From Xiphias gladius (lineage: Eukaryota > Chordata > Actinopteri > Istiophoriformes > Xiphiidae): 64,000 nucleotides of DNA. Of this stretch, positions 43,240 through 57,099 are shown piece after piece. The stretch's first letter is position 1. The number at the start of each line of letters is the position of its first letter. The notes under the pieces are model-generated. The model did no database searches. It had not been told where the DNA came from and saw nothing but the letters and a program-made list of their open reading frames with translations. The DNA lies in assembly GCF_016859285.1 (NCBI RefSeq), contig NC_053414.1, positions 24,023,517-24,087,516 of the forward strand, read 5' to 3'. A program made the position numbers and the translations under genes.

Positions 43240-43466
43240 ACAACAGCAGACATTTTGACTTGTCTTGGTAGGAAAAGTACAGCTGTTACTTACAGAATAA
43301 CATTAATCATAACTGTGTTCTATTCAAGACATCCCAGTGTGAGAGTGAGCCAGCGTGCACAATACCAGGACCTTTAAACTGGTGCAGCTAAATGGAGTTC
43401 AGCCATCAGGCATTTTATTATTTACACCCGTGTTTTCCTACTGTGACATGTAAAAATGTCTGCAGT
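43240..43466 (+). repeat. Dispersed repeat C, copy 1
   Basis: Starts ACAGCAGACATTTTGACTTG and ends GTGACATGTAAAAATGTCTGC, so its ends are inverted (AGCAGACATTTT / AAAATGTCTGC). Interior includes GTGAGCCAGCGTGCACAATA and CCAGGACC. Two further copies lie at 45509-45725 and 48962-49155. A MITE-type repeat without coding capacity. Confidence 0.68.
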
Positions 43467-43510
43467 GAAAAAAACCCTACTCCAAGTCTGCGTTTCTACA
43501 TTGTTATCAA

Positions 43511-44078
43511 CAGAGCTGCAACAATTACTCCATGACTCAGTTAGTTCAATGCAGCCATTTTGATTGGCCATAATCGTTTAAGTTTTTTTTCCAGGCCAAA
43601 ATGCCAAACATTTTTGCTGTGAGAATTTGCTGCTTCTCTTTGTTATTATTAACTGAATTCCTCTCGGTTTTGGACTGTCGGTCAGACAAAAACGAGAAAA
43701 ACAAGCACATTTGATGACATCACTTTTGACTTCAGGAAATTGTGATGGGCATTTTAAAGGAAATAGTTCAATATTTTGTGACGTGCACATATTCGCATTT
43801 TCCCCAAAAGGTAAAAAGGATGATGTTTGTAAACTAAATATAAAGCTACAGCCAGCTGTCAGTTAGTTTGTCAGTTGGCTTTTGCTTCATACGTGGCGTA
43901 CAGACCTGGGAGTGATATTAATCTTCTCATGTAAGTCTCAGCAAGAAAGCGAATAAGCATATTTCCCAAATATTAACTCTTTTTTTGATATTTTATTGAC
44001 TAAACTATTAATGGATTAAGTGAGAAATCAAGTGGCAGATGAATCGATAATTAAAAATAGTCATTAGCAGCAGCTCTA
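43511..44078. mobile_element. Non-autonomous DNA element (repeat D) with nested insertion
   Basis: Left end AGAGCTGCAACAATTACTCC, right end TCATTAGCAGCAGCTCT; the outer AGAGCTGC / GCAGCTCT are inverted. Interior phrases CAAAATGCCAAACATTTTTG, TTTGGACTGTCGGTCAGAC and GAAATTGTGATGGGCATTTT are those of a very common teleost element, usually about 330 bp. Here its right half is displaced by another repeat (43752-43990). Confidence 0.65.
43752..43990. repeat. Fold-back copy of repeat E inserted in repeat D
   Basis: The left half reads AAAGGAAATAGTTCAATATT and CTAAATATAAAGCTACAGCC in the forward sense; the right half, read on the minus strand, gives TTTGGGAAATATGCTTATTC, GCTTTCTTGCTGAGACTTAC and ATGAGAAGATTAATATCACT, the same family inverted. 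Two partial copies meet head to head at about 43863, and the pair sits inside repeat D. Confidence 0.6.
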
Positions 44079-45508
44079 CTTATAATTACCACCATTATCC
44101 GTCACAGACAACCCAAAAACTCAGATGCGGGGTCAGAGGGTCCAAGGTTTTTTAATAGATCTGGGTCTGAGCCCATCTTTCTGAATTGCCTAAAGAAAGT
44201 AACTGAATGTCTGCCAGCCTCTCACAGACATCACTCTCTAATGTCCCTGTCTGCCTCGGGTATTAATAAAGCAGAACATCAGTTATGGGCCACTGACTTT
44301 AAAAAGTTTGGGAAACCTTATAAGATTCGGCTGATGTCTGATGTCCAGTGGGCGTTATCTGTGTGCTGTTTTGTCCCATTGTGTGATTGAGTCCTCTGAC
44401 AGTGACTAAGGAAGACAGAGGTGGGAGACAGCAGGGCAGAGAGGCGCTGACTAACTCCTGGTCATCAGTCCTAATCTGGGTAATCAAACGGTTACTATGG
44501 TCACAGTCCAACAGGACCTTGTTAAGTATGGCCCATCCCATAATCCCGGCTTTATCCCCCCTCAAGTCTCTTCTGACAACTGTCCACACACAGGACGCAC
44601 ACAGACGACGCACAAAGGAAGCCTGCAGGGGAAAGCTCGTTTTGCTGGACATACACTGCATGTTATGTATCTGCAACACCTTACTTCACACTTACATAGT
44701 TAAAAACTACAGGTATCAGCTGGAGACCTCCAGTTGACTCCTCTTGGCCATGAGGCAGCATTGGACATTTAAGGATTTAGTGCCTTGCTCACGGGGCATC
44801 AGTTATTACGTCATCACACTGGGTCAAACTTGTTATTAGGCATGCGTTGTGCAGTTGGTTGAAGTCTTTTTGGGGATCTTTTTGAACATCTCCTCTCCAC
44901 TGCCAGTGGAGACCTAGTATAAAACAGTTGCACACACCGCACTTCATCATAAAGAAGAAGCGGCAGTGGCGTGTTATGGGAGACTTAAGCCTGCTCTCTC
45001 CCAACCTGTTGGCTCTACCTGCTGTCTACTTGGAGAACTACAGGAAGCGCTGGTCCGAGGTCACATAAAATGAGATATTGTACGGTTTGGTCTTTAGCAA
45101 AGTAGACAAACACCATGGAGACGACCAAAAATTTGGTCTGGCAGATTATCCAAACAGACAAAAAGACATGTTGGACCTCCAGCAAATAAAGAAAAAGGAT
45201 CCCTTCTTCTCTCTCTTCTTATTTGTGTTTATTGGTGAAATCACAAACCAGCAATCATACCAGCACCTACTGTATCAGAGCATGTAAAGTCATGCCATTA
45301 AATCATTTTGATACGGATTGTGCATTGTATATAAAAAATACACCTTCTTTTCTATTGATATCTCCCCCTCTGGATTATATTTGTTACTGTACAATCTTAT
45401 ACATTTTCTATTGCATTACACCACTAAAAATGACTTGAAGGCTTGTTTCCCATTAAATACAGCATAAAATTAAACATGAAGGGCGGGGTTATAACATAAT
45501 AGGCCTTT
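44079..45508. other. Intergenic, no gene seen
   Basis: Between repeats D and C. The phrase TTTAGTGCCTTGCTCACGGGGCATCAGT (44778-44805, in two parts either side of a conserved core) is reminiscent of a fish repeat. No exon is supported. Confidence 0.4.
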
Positions 45509-45725
45509 GTAACAGCAGACACTTCGACTTGCCAGGAAAAGCTCAGGTGGAGCCAATACCTTTAATTATATCTCTGTCCCATTTAAGTATTGCAGCAAGC
45601 TAAACCCGTGAGCAAGCAATGCACAATACCAGGACTCTGGAACTGACACATCTGAAAGAAATGCTATCATCCTTAATTTCACTAATTACACCCGTGTCTT
45701 CGTACTATGCCATGTCAAAATGTCA
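45509..45725 (+). repeat. Dispersed repeat C, copy 2
   Basis: AACAGCAGACACTTCGACTT at the left and TATGCCATGTCAAAATGTC at the right, with CAATGCACAATACCAGGACT inside, matching copies at 43240 and 48962 in the same sense. Confidence 0.66.
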
Positions 45726-47332
45726 TGTTCTGCTATAATGTCTCCGTTTATTACCTACTGTACATTGCTTTCCTTCCACAAGTTAATTGCACTGTTTGAA
45801 CTAATGATTTGGCCTCTTCACTACGTGTTCCCATTATTTTATCCTCATGTAAGATCAAAGCCTCCTTTGCCAGCATATCTGCTTGTTATCAACGCTCACA
45901 TATGCAGATACCAGCACAACTTCAAAGGTAACTCGTCTTTTAAGCCAACTTTCTGAACAGATGATGAACCCCTGAGGACAGCTGAATGTAAACATTTTAC
46001 AGTGTTCAGTGGTTTAGCTTGCTCGGTCAACTGAAAAGCAACTCGTGCTGTGATTATGTCTGCAGAAAAGTGTTTTTTAAATGAAACTGAGGCATGTCCA
46101 CGTTTCTATTTTCAGGAGTCTTTGTATTCATTGTCATAAACCTGCATAGCTTTCTTTCTTCATAATTACAACTAATATAGCCAAAACAAGATGGGAGTAT
46201 TCTTCTCCCTAACCCCTCTAGATGGCACTGCAGGATTTATTCCAGTTTGTCTTTTAAGCAGCGTTGAAGTCAATCGTTCATATGAGTGACACAATCTTGG
46301 CTGATTTTATGATGTAATTTCTTTGTTTGATAAATACCACCTATATTGACAGAGCTCTGCTTTAGCAGTTTAAACCATATTCTGGTAATGTATGGATGCC
46401 TCATGATTCCCCTACATATATGGCCAAGAGTTACTTTTTTACTATTTTGATCTAAAATTATATGTATTTTTTCTTTAAAAAATGTCAGTCATGAAGTCAA
46501 AAAAGAATGAAAGTTACATTTCAGTAATGATTAATTGGTGATTTATTCATTTTAATTATTCCATGGTATAAGCAGTGACTTATTATTATTGCAACTAAAA
46601 GCTTTGTTAACAGAGTGAATTAAATGAATAAACAACCTAATTTAAGATGATTGAACTCCCTATTATTTTATAATATCAGTGTTTCATGAAAATGTACATC
46701 TTATGTATCTTGTTAATGGTAATATAAAAATATTTATATAATATAAAATATTAAAATATTTTTTTCATTAAAAACTATTTATTTTATATCAAAGTGTCAA
46801 AGAACTGGAATTTCAATAAAAACATTCAATATGCAATCAATATGAAATCAATATAATACCTTTAGAGGCAAAAAGGCAAATAATTTGTTTTTTCTTGCAA
46901 ACATTTTATAATAACATGAAAGAATCCGCTGGATTAATTTAAAATAAAATAAAACTCATAACATAGTTGCCACCTTAAGTTGTTTCTTCAATTTAACACT
47001 AAGGTATAATATTTTGAGACGACACTCAGATCAGGTCGAGAAAAAATATGATCACTATAATAATATTTTTCACATTGTCACATTACATTTTTTTTACAAC
47101 GTGATAGCACATGTGTAATCATGAGATAACAGAAAAAAACAAACCACAGCTATCATGTAATTTTCTAGCTAAACATGTATAATACAAGCATTTTACACAA
47201 GTGAGCACAGTGTTCAAGATGACGTCTGACGTTTGCATAGAGAGGCTTGGCCCCTGTACAGATGTTCGGTTTGGTCATGGCTGGTTTCTCTGCCTTTTGT
47301 TGTTACTTCAGAGTTTACACTGCAGTGCTGTT
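45726..47332 (-). other. Downstream of LITAF gene
   Basis: Very A/T-rich from 46480 to 47170. Presumably includes the 3' UTR of the LITAF-type gene near 47200-47332. No other gene recognised. Confidence 0.45.
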
Positions 47333-48235
<903 letters not shown>

Positions 48236-48763
48236 GATGTCTGTCTGATGGACCAGGGAGAAAAGCTTGTAAGGCAGAGAAAATAAGGTTAAAAAAAAAG
48301 GAAACGAATAAGGCTCTGTAATCCAAAAATGGCCTCAATGGGTCCCCTGATCTCTCTCTTAGACAGTCAGGTGGTTAAAATGTGGGACAGACTTGGGTCT
48401 GGATTTAAACCTGGAATCTCCACTATTGATTTTTGCTCCAATTCTCAAAGGTTAAAACCTGCTAATCAAGTTGTATTTCAAAGCAATGATGTGCATGCAA
48501 TCAAGCAGGTCGGCTGGCATTACATTTTAACTTGCAAATGGAGAGATTGTCAAAAGCGAAACGACAAAACACCCCTTACTTTAAGAGTCTCAAAATATAT
48601 TGTACTGGAGAATGTCCAAAACATGCATTTTCATGTAAGAGACTTCTCCAACACACCTGTCAACAACAAACACAAAGACGTCACTGCGCAGAATTTGTAG
48701 TGAAACTGCCCCAGGGATTATCTGCACAGGAGTGCTGGCCAGTTGGGTTCAGGTAAGTGTTTG

Positions 48764-48806
48764 TCAAACTGGTTTGTGATGCATCACAAACTGGTTTGTG
48801 ATGCAG
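48764..48806. repeat. 20-bp perfect palindrome within a 22-bp tandem duplication
   Basis: GTTTGTGATGCATCACAAAC (48772-48791) is its own reverse complement. It arises where CAAACTGGTTTGTGATGCA occurs twice, 22 bases apart (48765-48783 and 48787-48805). Lies upstream of LITAF exon 1. Confidence 0.9.
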
Positions 48807-48961
48807 ATAAGTCTTGGTGAGAGACGTATCAAATCCCATTCCTGCGTCAGCATAAGGAAATGCATTGGAAATATAGAAATATAGAAAACACAAGCAAATA
48901 AAGCAAATACAGAAATGCTGCAGCTCAGCCTTCATGGCGAAACTAAGTAATAAACAATTTT

Positions 48962-49155
48962 TCACAGCAGACATTTTCATTTGCTATAGAAGGAAACCAC
49001 ATGTGAAAGAAATGCGTTTTGTCAATGCGTCCCAGTAAGCCATGATAGTGAGCCAGCATGCAAAACACCAGGACCCTGGAACTGGCTCAACTAAAGTGAA
49101 TACAGTCATTTTTAATGTCATCAACTATGCCTGTGGTTTTAGTGTCCCTGATTTC
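48962..49155 (+). repeat. Dispersed repeat C, copy 3
   Basis: CACAGCAGACATTTTCATTT, then GTGAGCCAGCATGCAAAACA, CCAGGACCCTGGAACTGGCT; matches copies 1 and 2 in order and sense. Its right terminus is worn away. Confidence 0.62.
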
Positions 49156-49855
49156 TTTTGTGTTGTGTACAATTTACAATTAAAGTAAGTTAATATCGTT
49201 TAACCTGTTCTGTGATTTAATTTCCACTTTCCCATGAACACTCTTGTATTCAGTATTCCAGTCATGATTTGCTCCGTCAAAACCTACTCTAATGATTGAA
49301 GATTCAAATTCAAATCATGATTAGCGAGTTAAACAAAAGTTAGAAGATGACCCCTAAACTTAACATCTGTTTCATATGTGACAAGCCAAAGCCACTTTTT
49401 AACACATATGAAAACCAAGCAACGCACACACTAATTCCAACATTAGTTGAGGTTTACTGTAGTCGTTTCACCTCGCCACAAAGTACAAAACTTACATGTC
49501 CATACTCATGTTTAGTTTGCCTTCTGGACAAATAGTTATTCTTAACTTATGTTTCTTGACAGTCTATAGAGGGCAAAGATTTAACTGTTATAGATGACCC
49601 TTTTCTGAAACTAAAGAAAAGCCTAAATCTCAACATGACTTCTGCTTCTTTTTTTAAAAAAAGAAAAAGAACAAAAAATGCTACTGAGCTGCTGTACTTT
49701 GATTTTGAAGGACAGAAGTGTATAAGTCAACAATATCAGAAGAACAAGAAACCTTTAGGTTCTGCTGGCATGTAGAATGTTTTAATCTAAATCTTAGCTG
49801 ATCCACCTGTATGTTTTATTTTCTCACAGCTGAGGAAAGATCTAGTGCTGCTCAC

Positions 49856-49904
49856 CTTGATAAGGAGGTCGGGAGGGTGTGTGGGAGCCTGGCTCTGCTT
49901 CCTC
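49856..49904 (-). other. Possible 5' untranslated exon of LITAF gene
   Basis: Read on the minus strand: a pyrimidine tract and CACCACAG acceptor at 49905-49910, 49 bases, then CAAG followed by GTGAGC donor (49855-49850). The LITAF coding exon 48235 is preceded by an acceptor-like CATCAGACAG, so at least one upstream exon is expected. No coding frame conserved in it. Inference from splice signals. Confidence 0.4.
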
Positions 49905-49909
49905 CTGTG

Positions 49910-51781
49910 GTGTTTGAGAAAGAAAACAAGACAAATGTTATCGCAATGTGTCATAAAGGAGGTGGAGCAACACTGTGAAAAGGTTTCAATAGGCATAGAT
50001 CACCTGTATTTGTGTGTTTGTACAGTTTGGAAATGTCATTCTGTCACAACAACACATAAACTCTGGACACCTTATAAAAGAATCACCCTTACTTGAGGAT
50101 CTAGAGTAACATTTCCAACAAAACTCTTTTAAGATATTAAATTGTTTTAATTATTTACTGTATTTTATGTTGCAATATTATATTACTAGATTCTTTCAAA
50201 TATTACATATTGATTGAGTCAAACCTTTATTTATACAACATTGCAACCAAGATATTAAAATTTTTTAAAAAGCCGCTACAACATACTCTAATAAAGATTG
50301 CAAAGTGCAAAGTGCAAAGAAAATAAAATCTAGGGATCTATAAAAGAAAACTACACTACATTCTTGGTGGATGTACTGAATACGTTGTGAATCCAGATGC
50401 AAATGGAGACATTTATACATGTGCTCGTTTGCATGTGGGCAAAAGTAGTGTAGCACACACTAAATGCCACAGGAACATCTGTTGTGTTAATATTCCAGGT
50501 GACTGGCATAGCCCGATGAGCACTTCATCAAGAGACGAGGAAGGTTTTTCATGAGTCAAGGAAGAATTTAATGTCACACCGGCAGGCTGTTTTTCTCTTA
50601 TTGTCAGCAAATCCCATGAAAGGACCAATATAAACAATGTATTAGACCATCTCAATACTTTACAACTTCCTCAGCCTGTCTGTTGCACTCAGAGCCAAGG
50701 TTCCTACTTAGGATGTAAATCATTCAAAACAGGTCATAATATGTATATAATTTCATTTAAAAAAAAAAAAAAAAAAAAAAATTTCCTAGAGCAGCTGGGT
50801 AGTGTAGTTTTTGAGAACATTATTTGAACAGGAGTAAATAGTTTTGTTTTTTCATTTGGGACTATTTGAAGTGGTGGATTAATACACATTTGGTCTTACA
50901 GTCAGTATTTAAGGTACAGTGTAAATGGGATTGACTCAAATTAACATGTTCACATGACGAAGTACCATGTCATTCAGAGGCAACATTGTGGCTCACTGAT
51001 GTGTTTCTAGTAGTTTTTGGACACGACGAAGCTCTGTGGCACGGACGGGTAAGATATATCAGGATACGGTTACTCAGACAATACTTGTTAGCAGCCGGAG
51101 TGGTTCATTGATGGCTCTGGTCTTTTCGTGGTATTTGTTGACCGATAGAAGAGTATGAAATATCACCAGACTTATATTTTTATGTGGACCTCTCCTGCCT
51201 ATGTTGGGGTGAAACTGCGAATGTGAAGCAGGGCTTCAGTGTACGATATCAAGGTAATATTTTCAGTGAGGAGTAGTCTGAAAATGCTTGTCTTTACACT
51301 AATTGATATAATGATAAAATTGTTTTACTTTTGTCTGTTACAGTTATTGTTTTATTATTTTTTCTATTTTTTTCTTTTCATTTTTATTTTGCTTGTTTAA
51401 TTATATTTTGATTTCTCTTAATAGCACTTTGGTCAACATGTATAGTTTTTAAATTTGCTCTATAAATAAATTTGTGCAAAATATGATAGTCTTAAAATGT
51501 ATGTTGGTGGTATGCACAAAATCACATCTCCTGTCCAGCATAAATTCACAATTCAGACAAATTTCAGTGTAACCGTTAAACAGCACCAGCAGAGGGCTCA
51601 GTGCGTCACATTAACCAGAGGAGTGACTGTGTGCGTTGAAGGAAGTGAACCATCAGGAGTGCACAGGCTCCTCTGAAGAATACTGCAGCTCTGGTTGTCA
51701 CTTGGATCAAGTGAGTGTGAAATCCTGTTTGCTGAAATTTAAGCTGCCTGACATGTGAGAAAACATCATTTCTGCTCGTTT

Positions 51782-51784
<3 letters not shown>
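49910..51784. other. Upstream of LITAF, no coding gene seen
   Basis: A/T-rich sequence with an A24 run at 50757-50781. A LITAF promoter may lie here or further right, but no CpG-rich patch marks it. Confidence 0.4.
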
Positions 51785-51877
<93 letters not shown>

Positions 51878-51890
51878 TGTGTGTGTGTGT
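51785..51890. repeat. (GT)n microsatellite
   Basis: Just over 50 GT units with a single GA interruption near the right end. Alternating purine-pyrimidine tract with Z-DNA potential. Confidence 0.95.
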
Positions 51891-52117
51891 ATGCGTGTCA
51901 TCACTCTGTCTCCCATCATGTTGTGTTGTCAGGCCCTACTTGCCTTTTCTCAGACCAGGAGAGCCTAATGCAGGGAGAAATCATTGGAAGCTTTTCATGT
52001 CATCAGGATTGCACTTATTTAGTTTGATATGTAACGCTGCTTAGTAGTCACTTGGTAGAAGCAGTCAACCAGGAATATTGAGAGAGAGATGTGTGTTGCA
52101 TGTTGCCAGTACCAGTG

Positions 52118-52262
52118 GTGCAAAGTAACTATTATTTTCCTTTCATGCCACGTAATTCTCCTATTCCATTACATTTCAGAGAAACATATTGTTCTTTTTA
52201 CTCCACCATTTTTTGACCGCTAAAATTACTTTACACATTACGACTTCACATGTAAAACATGA
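52118..52262 (+). repeat. Fragment of the hAT-like MITE family
   Basis: CAGTGGTGCAAAGTAACTAT then CCATTACATTTCAGAGAAAC and TTCTTTTTACTCCACCATTT, the order of one end of the family represented by the full element at 10452-10855 and the fragment at 3549-3740. The other end is missing. Confidence 0.55.
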
Positions 52263-54639
52263 TTATGATACATTACAGTAGGTTAAAATACCCAACATCA
52301 TGGCTTGATCAACATGTTAGGTGACCCCTGGAGCGAAGATTTGTTGTTGGCCCACTTCTATGCCCAATACCCACAGACTAACTAGTGCTCCTTTGCTGGA
52401 GTACTACTGTACCTGGCCCCAGGCTTTCATTTAGTTTGATTAAACTCATCTCTATTTAGGAAAATGCATCAAGTAAGCAAAGTATAAACTAAAGTGACAT
52501 CTTAATGTTAGAGTTTGACACAGGGCCCCTCCACAGGACTGGATGATAATTATTGGTTAATAATGCAGAACCCACCTTACAGTAAATTACATACCGCCAA
52601 CTGACACAGTGAACCTGGGGCGGCCAGGGGGGGGGTCTAGGCCCCAGCCCAATGCTCTCTTTGCCCCATTGGTAAACCAGACTTATATCAGCACTACGTC
52701 GATTAGTCATGTCACACAGTAAAGATAGCAAAAGCTTGACCTCAGTAAGTGACTCACATCTGTCTGTATGAGCTTTTTTTTTGCAGCCAGACTCCATCCG
52801 TCATGTGAAGAATTTCTATTCGCTTTGAGAAAATAAGGTTCAGCAAGAACCACCATAGGATGACACAGTGACTAAGGTATCATCACCGTCACAAAGGACC
52901 GTAAAAGCTTCCACTGGGGAAAAATACTCTCTCTATCTAGACTGTAAGTTCCCTATAGAAGTCATGCTAGAGGAAAAACAGAGGAAATGGAAAAATGTAG
53001 GCTTGGGGGCAATAAAGATGTTAGAGACAAGGAATTAGAATAATTATATTAATGACATTAAACATTACATAATTTGTGTTGTTTTCTTTAAGGAATAACT
53101 CCAACTGATTTGTTTCTGTGAAGTAGACGCCTTTCTCCTCTCACTCCCTGAACGCACAAAGGTCATTTGATGAGAAGATGAAGGTGCAGAGGAAACAGCA
53201 CTTCAGTTTCTGATATAAATCAGAATATAATAAAGATGTCATCTCTTTTGTGTTCTTGGGCCTCTTTTTCTACATGTGTGCTCCTTCTGGTTCTTTCTAC
53301 TATTAGTTGTTAAGCCGTAGAGTGAAATCTGGTTTTGAAAAAAATAAGGGTTAATTTTCGGTGTCACTGGAGAGAAACTATAACTGTTCATTAGTTTTCC
53401 CATTACCACTCAGAAATTAGTTTACAACTTCAAAAATGTTATTAAGTTAATGCAATAATTATTAAGTGATTACAAAAATGGTTTGTTTTGTTACTCTGTG
53501 ATTTCATTTGGCTATGTTATTTCATCACATGATCACAAAACAATTAAACCCTTGTTATATCAAGATGTGACACAGAAACAAGACAAAATATAACAACTAT
53601 TAAAACTTTATTGTGAAGCGGGTGCAAATGTTAATGTTAACATCTTTTCACACTGTTGCAGGTTTATATAGGGCAAATGCCTTTATACTGTATAGCATAA
53701 ATCTTATACGGATCATTTCACACACTGAACTGAAATGGGTAGATCTCATTATAGTATTTTTACACGTCATGCACAGATTTAACACACATTAGGGAGAACT
53801 TTCACAGATACAGTCACACAGATAGAAGGAAACGTGTGTCTGTCCTTAAGCAGGCAGAGAAATTGACGTATTTAAGATGCATAATTAAATAAAATTAAAG
53901 AGAGGACTGAGGCAATGTAATGAAACAACGGCAAACAGCATAAAAGTTTAGTTCTTTCAGCCAATATTGAAGCATTCAACACACATTTCAAATACACTGG
54001 TCCGAAATTAACATGTTAAAAACTCTGTTAATTGATTTCAAACTTAATATGGCTAGCAGGTTAGCAAACCAAGCTGTCCACACACATCCAGCAGACACAG
54101 AGTAACATTAACATTCATTTGGTGTCACGTTTCTGGCCAACTGCATAACTTGAGACCAATTTTCACACTTTTAGCCCTGTTTTGCTGTCCAGCGCCTCCT
54201 GGGGGACATATCTGATTCTTTAGCGGCTAAATAATCGTCACTAGGAGCTATAGCGCTCTCACATGACACAGTTACCTTTTCTGTTGTTAAAAAAATATTG
54301 TTGAATGCTACTTCAAGAGTTTTCCTTGTATTGCTTGACATTTATTTGACAGTGAAACAGCAACTCAGGTTTTGTGTATGTTTAATCAATGTCTTAAAGT
54401 TTGCCACCTCTTCTCTTGTTATCTCTACAGCACAGGGGGCACACAAATGTTTTCTAAATTCAGTCAGCCATGACTTGTAATCATTCTTACCTGTACGTGA
54501 ACAGTCGTTAGTAGGTAGTTTTGCAATGAAAACAAACTCTTTGAAATATCAATTTTAATTAGTCGCAACGAATGTTGATGTGGTTGGCTTTCATATGCAC
54601 AATGATTGTTTTTGTCTTAACCCTCTGACTGAATGTCTT
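52263..54639. other. Gene-poor region, no exon supported
   Basis: No splice-joined or long open frame on either strand. A minus-strand AATAAAG at about 53608-53614 looks like a poly(A) signal but no upstream gene on that strand is recognised. Confidence 0.45.
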
Positions 54640-54790
54640 CCCACATCTGAGGTTCTCACCTCTGCAGTCACACCAGCTGCAGCTTTAATGGCATCCACGA
54701 CCTCTCAAAAGTGTCAGGAGTATCAGCCAGACTAAGAAAGCCTTCTTTGTCAACTTGACATCTTCCCTTTCTGTTGGTTTCCACCTGGGA
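54640..54790 (-). mobile_element. LINE relic (segment before the reverse transcriptase)
   Basis: Read on the minus strand, HPIIPRWKPTEREDVKLTKK then AFLVWL, followed after a frame change by TPDTFER and, in another frame, DAIKAAAGVTAEVRT. This succession (IPWW-, VK.KK.AF..WL, TPE..ERY, AAA.AVAEAK) is the endonuclease-RT linker of fish LINEs as I know it. A short, frame-shifted fragment without the RT motifs. Confidence 0.42.
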
Positions 54791-57099
54791 ATAATGGGGT
54801 GACAGCCACAAGAGGCACCGAGCTCTTCATTTTTCACAGCTACATCAAAAAAACAAAAAAACAAAACAAAAACATTTACATTTAGATATTTATCCTGTTT
54901 AACCTCAATGTTCATTTTAGTCACACACATTCATTTCTGCCTTTGTTTAAACCTTTTTTTTTAACTGTCTTTAAATCAAATGCGCAGTATCCTTTTTTCC
55001 CAAGTCAAACTCAGCTGTAACTATAAAATACAATAAATAAAACTAAAACTATAATAGAGTGATTTTATTCCCGCTCATTTTTGGCCATGTATTTGCCAAT
55101 TAATAGATGGACTGCAGGAAAAAGTTCAATTAAAAATGAAAAAAAAAAACTTTCAAAAGCTTTCAGCATCCCCTGTATATTATTGTATTGTACGTTACTG
55201 ATACGTGCACAGTACACAGCAGAAAAGCAGGTTGGCATCCACTCGGTTACCTAAAATGGATTCAACAAATCTCAAATGACATGTTCCTCTGCATAGGGCA
55301 CTGCAGCCCTGCAGCCCTCAGTGAAGTGTCAGCTTAAGGGCTACGTTTAGGAATATAAAACAGTTGTCATGAGCAGAGAGCAGTTTTTGCTTTGTACCCA
55401 CAGAAAGACTGGACAGGAAAAAAAATTGCACTTCCTGAGGTATATCTTAGTCCTGATGTCCGTTCTGTTCCGCATAAAATGTTTCTTTTTCTTAATGTCT
55501 TCCCTCAAATCGAGAGAGATTAGCACAAAATGTAAGGATGAAAGATGGCTGGCAAACATTTTTTCCCACAATTACTCTTACTTTAGGCAAGGGTATGAAA
55601 TGCTTCCAGCATGATGTGCGTCCTTCAGTTGCTGCACTGCAGAGAGACTGCTGTCACGAGAGTCTTTTAATTGGGCCCAGATGAAGAAAAATCAGCACTA
55701 ATTCACCATCATCAAAAAAAATGAGGAGCACTACTCCTCTTTTAAACAGCTCAAAGAATGATTGGGTTTTGAATTTTTAATTTTCTTCAAAATTTAATAA
55801 TTTTCTTCATGATGGAAGATGGCTTTGGGAACACTTTGTTTCATTGGCTGCGACTGATATTCATATAATTTATTTGCACATTCCTTTCATCTTTATTCCT
55901 TTGCTGAGGACCAGAAGGACTCGCATCTTGTAGACCACATCCTTGGCAGCTTAAAAAGGAAAAGATAGCAAGAGAAGACAAAGTGCTAACGTGCAGCCGA
56001 ATGCACCCCTAGTTCTCTGGGCGTTTAGTCTAGCCATGTAATCACCAAGTAATTACAGCTATGGTGCAGAGTGAACGCTCTTATTTAAAGAGAGACAACA
56101 TGCAGCACTGTGAGTCTGGAGTAGCAGGAATGAGGACCACCGTTATGAGGATTTATTTGTGTCAGACACAAGAAAGAAAACAAATTTTCTCACGAAAAGT
56201 GCAAAAGGTGAATCGCTGCTGCAGTAGCAGCAGACCAAGAAGCTTTTCAGTATCAGAAGGACTTTCAGGTATAGGGAACAAAATGCAGTATAAAGTAAGT
56301 GACATAAATGACAACTTTTAAGCGCTTAGGTGACAGGAGCCTGACAGTAAAATTAATTAATACACAACATTCCTAAGGCCACACAATGTTCGTGTACAAA
56401 AGATGTGTGACCTGAAGAAGTGACTATGACTCCCAGCTTTAATTTAAGGTCAGTCAAGTTAATGTTAGATGAACAGTGTTTGTAGTTGAAACATAGACCA
56501 CCAAGTTTAGGAGAGAGAGAGTAAAATTAAGTAAAATATAGTAAGCTTATATTGCTTATGGCTATCATTTAGACACTGATGTCTGTACTACAGCCATTAC
56601 ATCTTGTTTGTTTTTAGGGCTTTTTGCCTTGAGTCTAGTCTTCAATTCATTGAAATAACGTGCTCATTTGTTTTACTTTTTCATCGTAAAAACTCTTTGG
56701 GTTTCACATCAAAGGTCTGATGCACTTGTTCTATAATTTGGAGATTGTGTATAAAAGGGCAGATCCCATACTGTTCATCTTATATGGATGGGACATCCTC
56801 GTATTAAAGCTGAAAATCCGTACCTTAACTTCAAAATCAAAATTTGCTCTTTAATATCCATTTTTTTTTATATCCATTGTAACTTAGGGTGGACACTGGT
56901 GGACATAAGCAATATTTTTTGTTATTTTTTAAGTCTACCATTCATGCAGGTCACAATGAGGATACATTTTTTAAGAAGTGAGGTCTGGTATCTGATTTCT
57001 ATGTATCTAATAACTCTAAGAAATTCTCTCATAATATCCAGCAGTTCTGGAGCAACATTTTTATCATTTGGAGTGCTGTGTCTGGCCCCCCTCTGAACA
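54791..57099. other. Gene-poor region, no exon supported
   Basis: A/T-rich, several A or T homopolymers (54846, 54952, 55138). No recognisable coding sequence. Confidence 0.45.

Noticed and set aside
51707-51919. Open frames made of His-Thr or Cys-Val repeats (also 5222-5407, 60539-61015)
   Set aside because: They are translations of (CA)n or (GT)n microsatellites.
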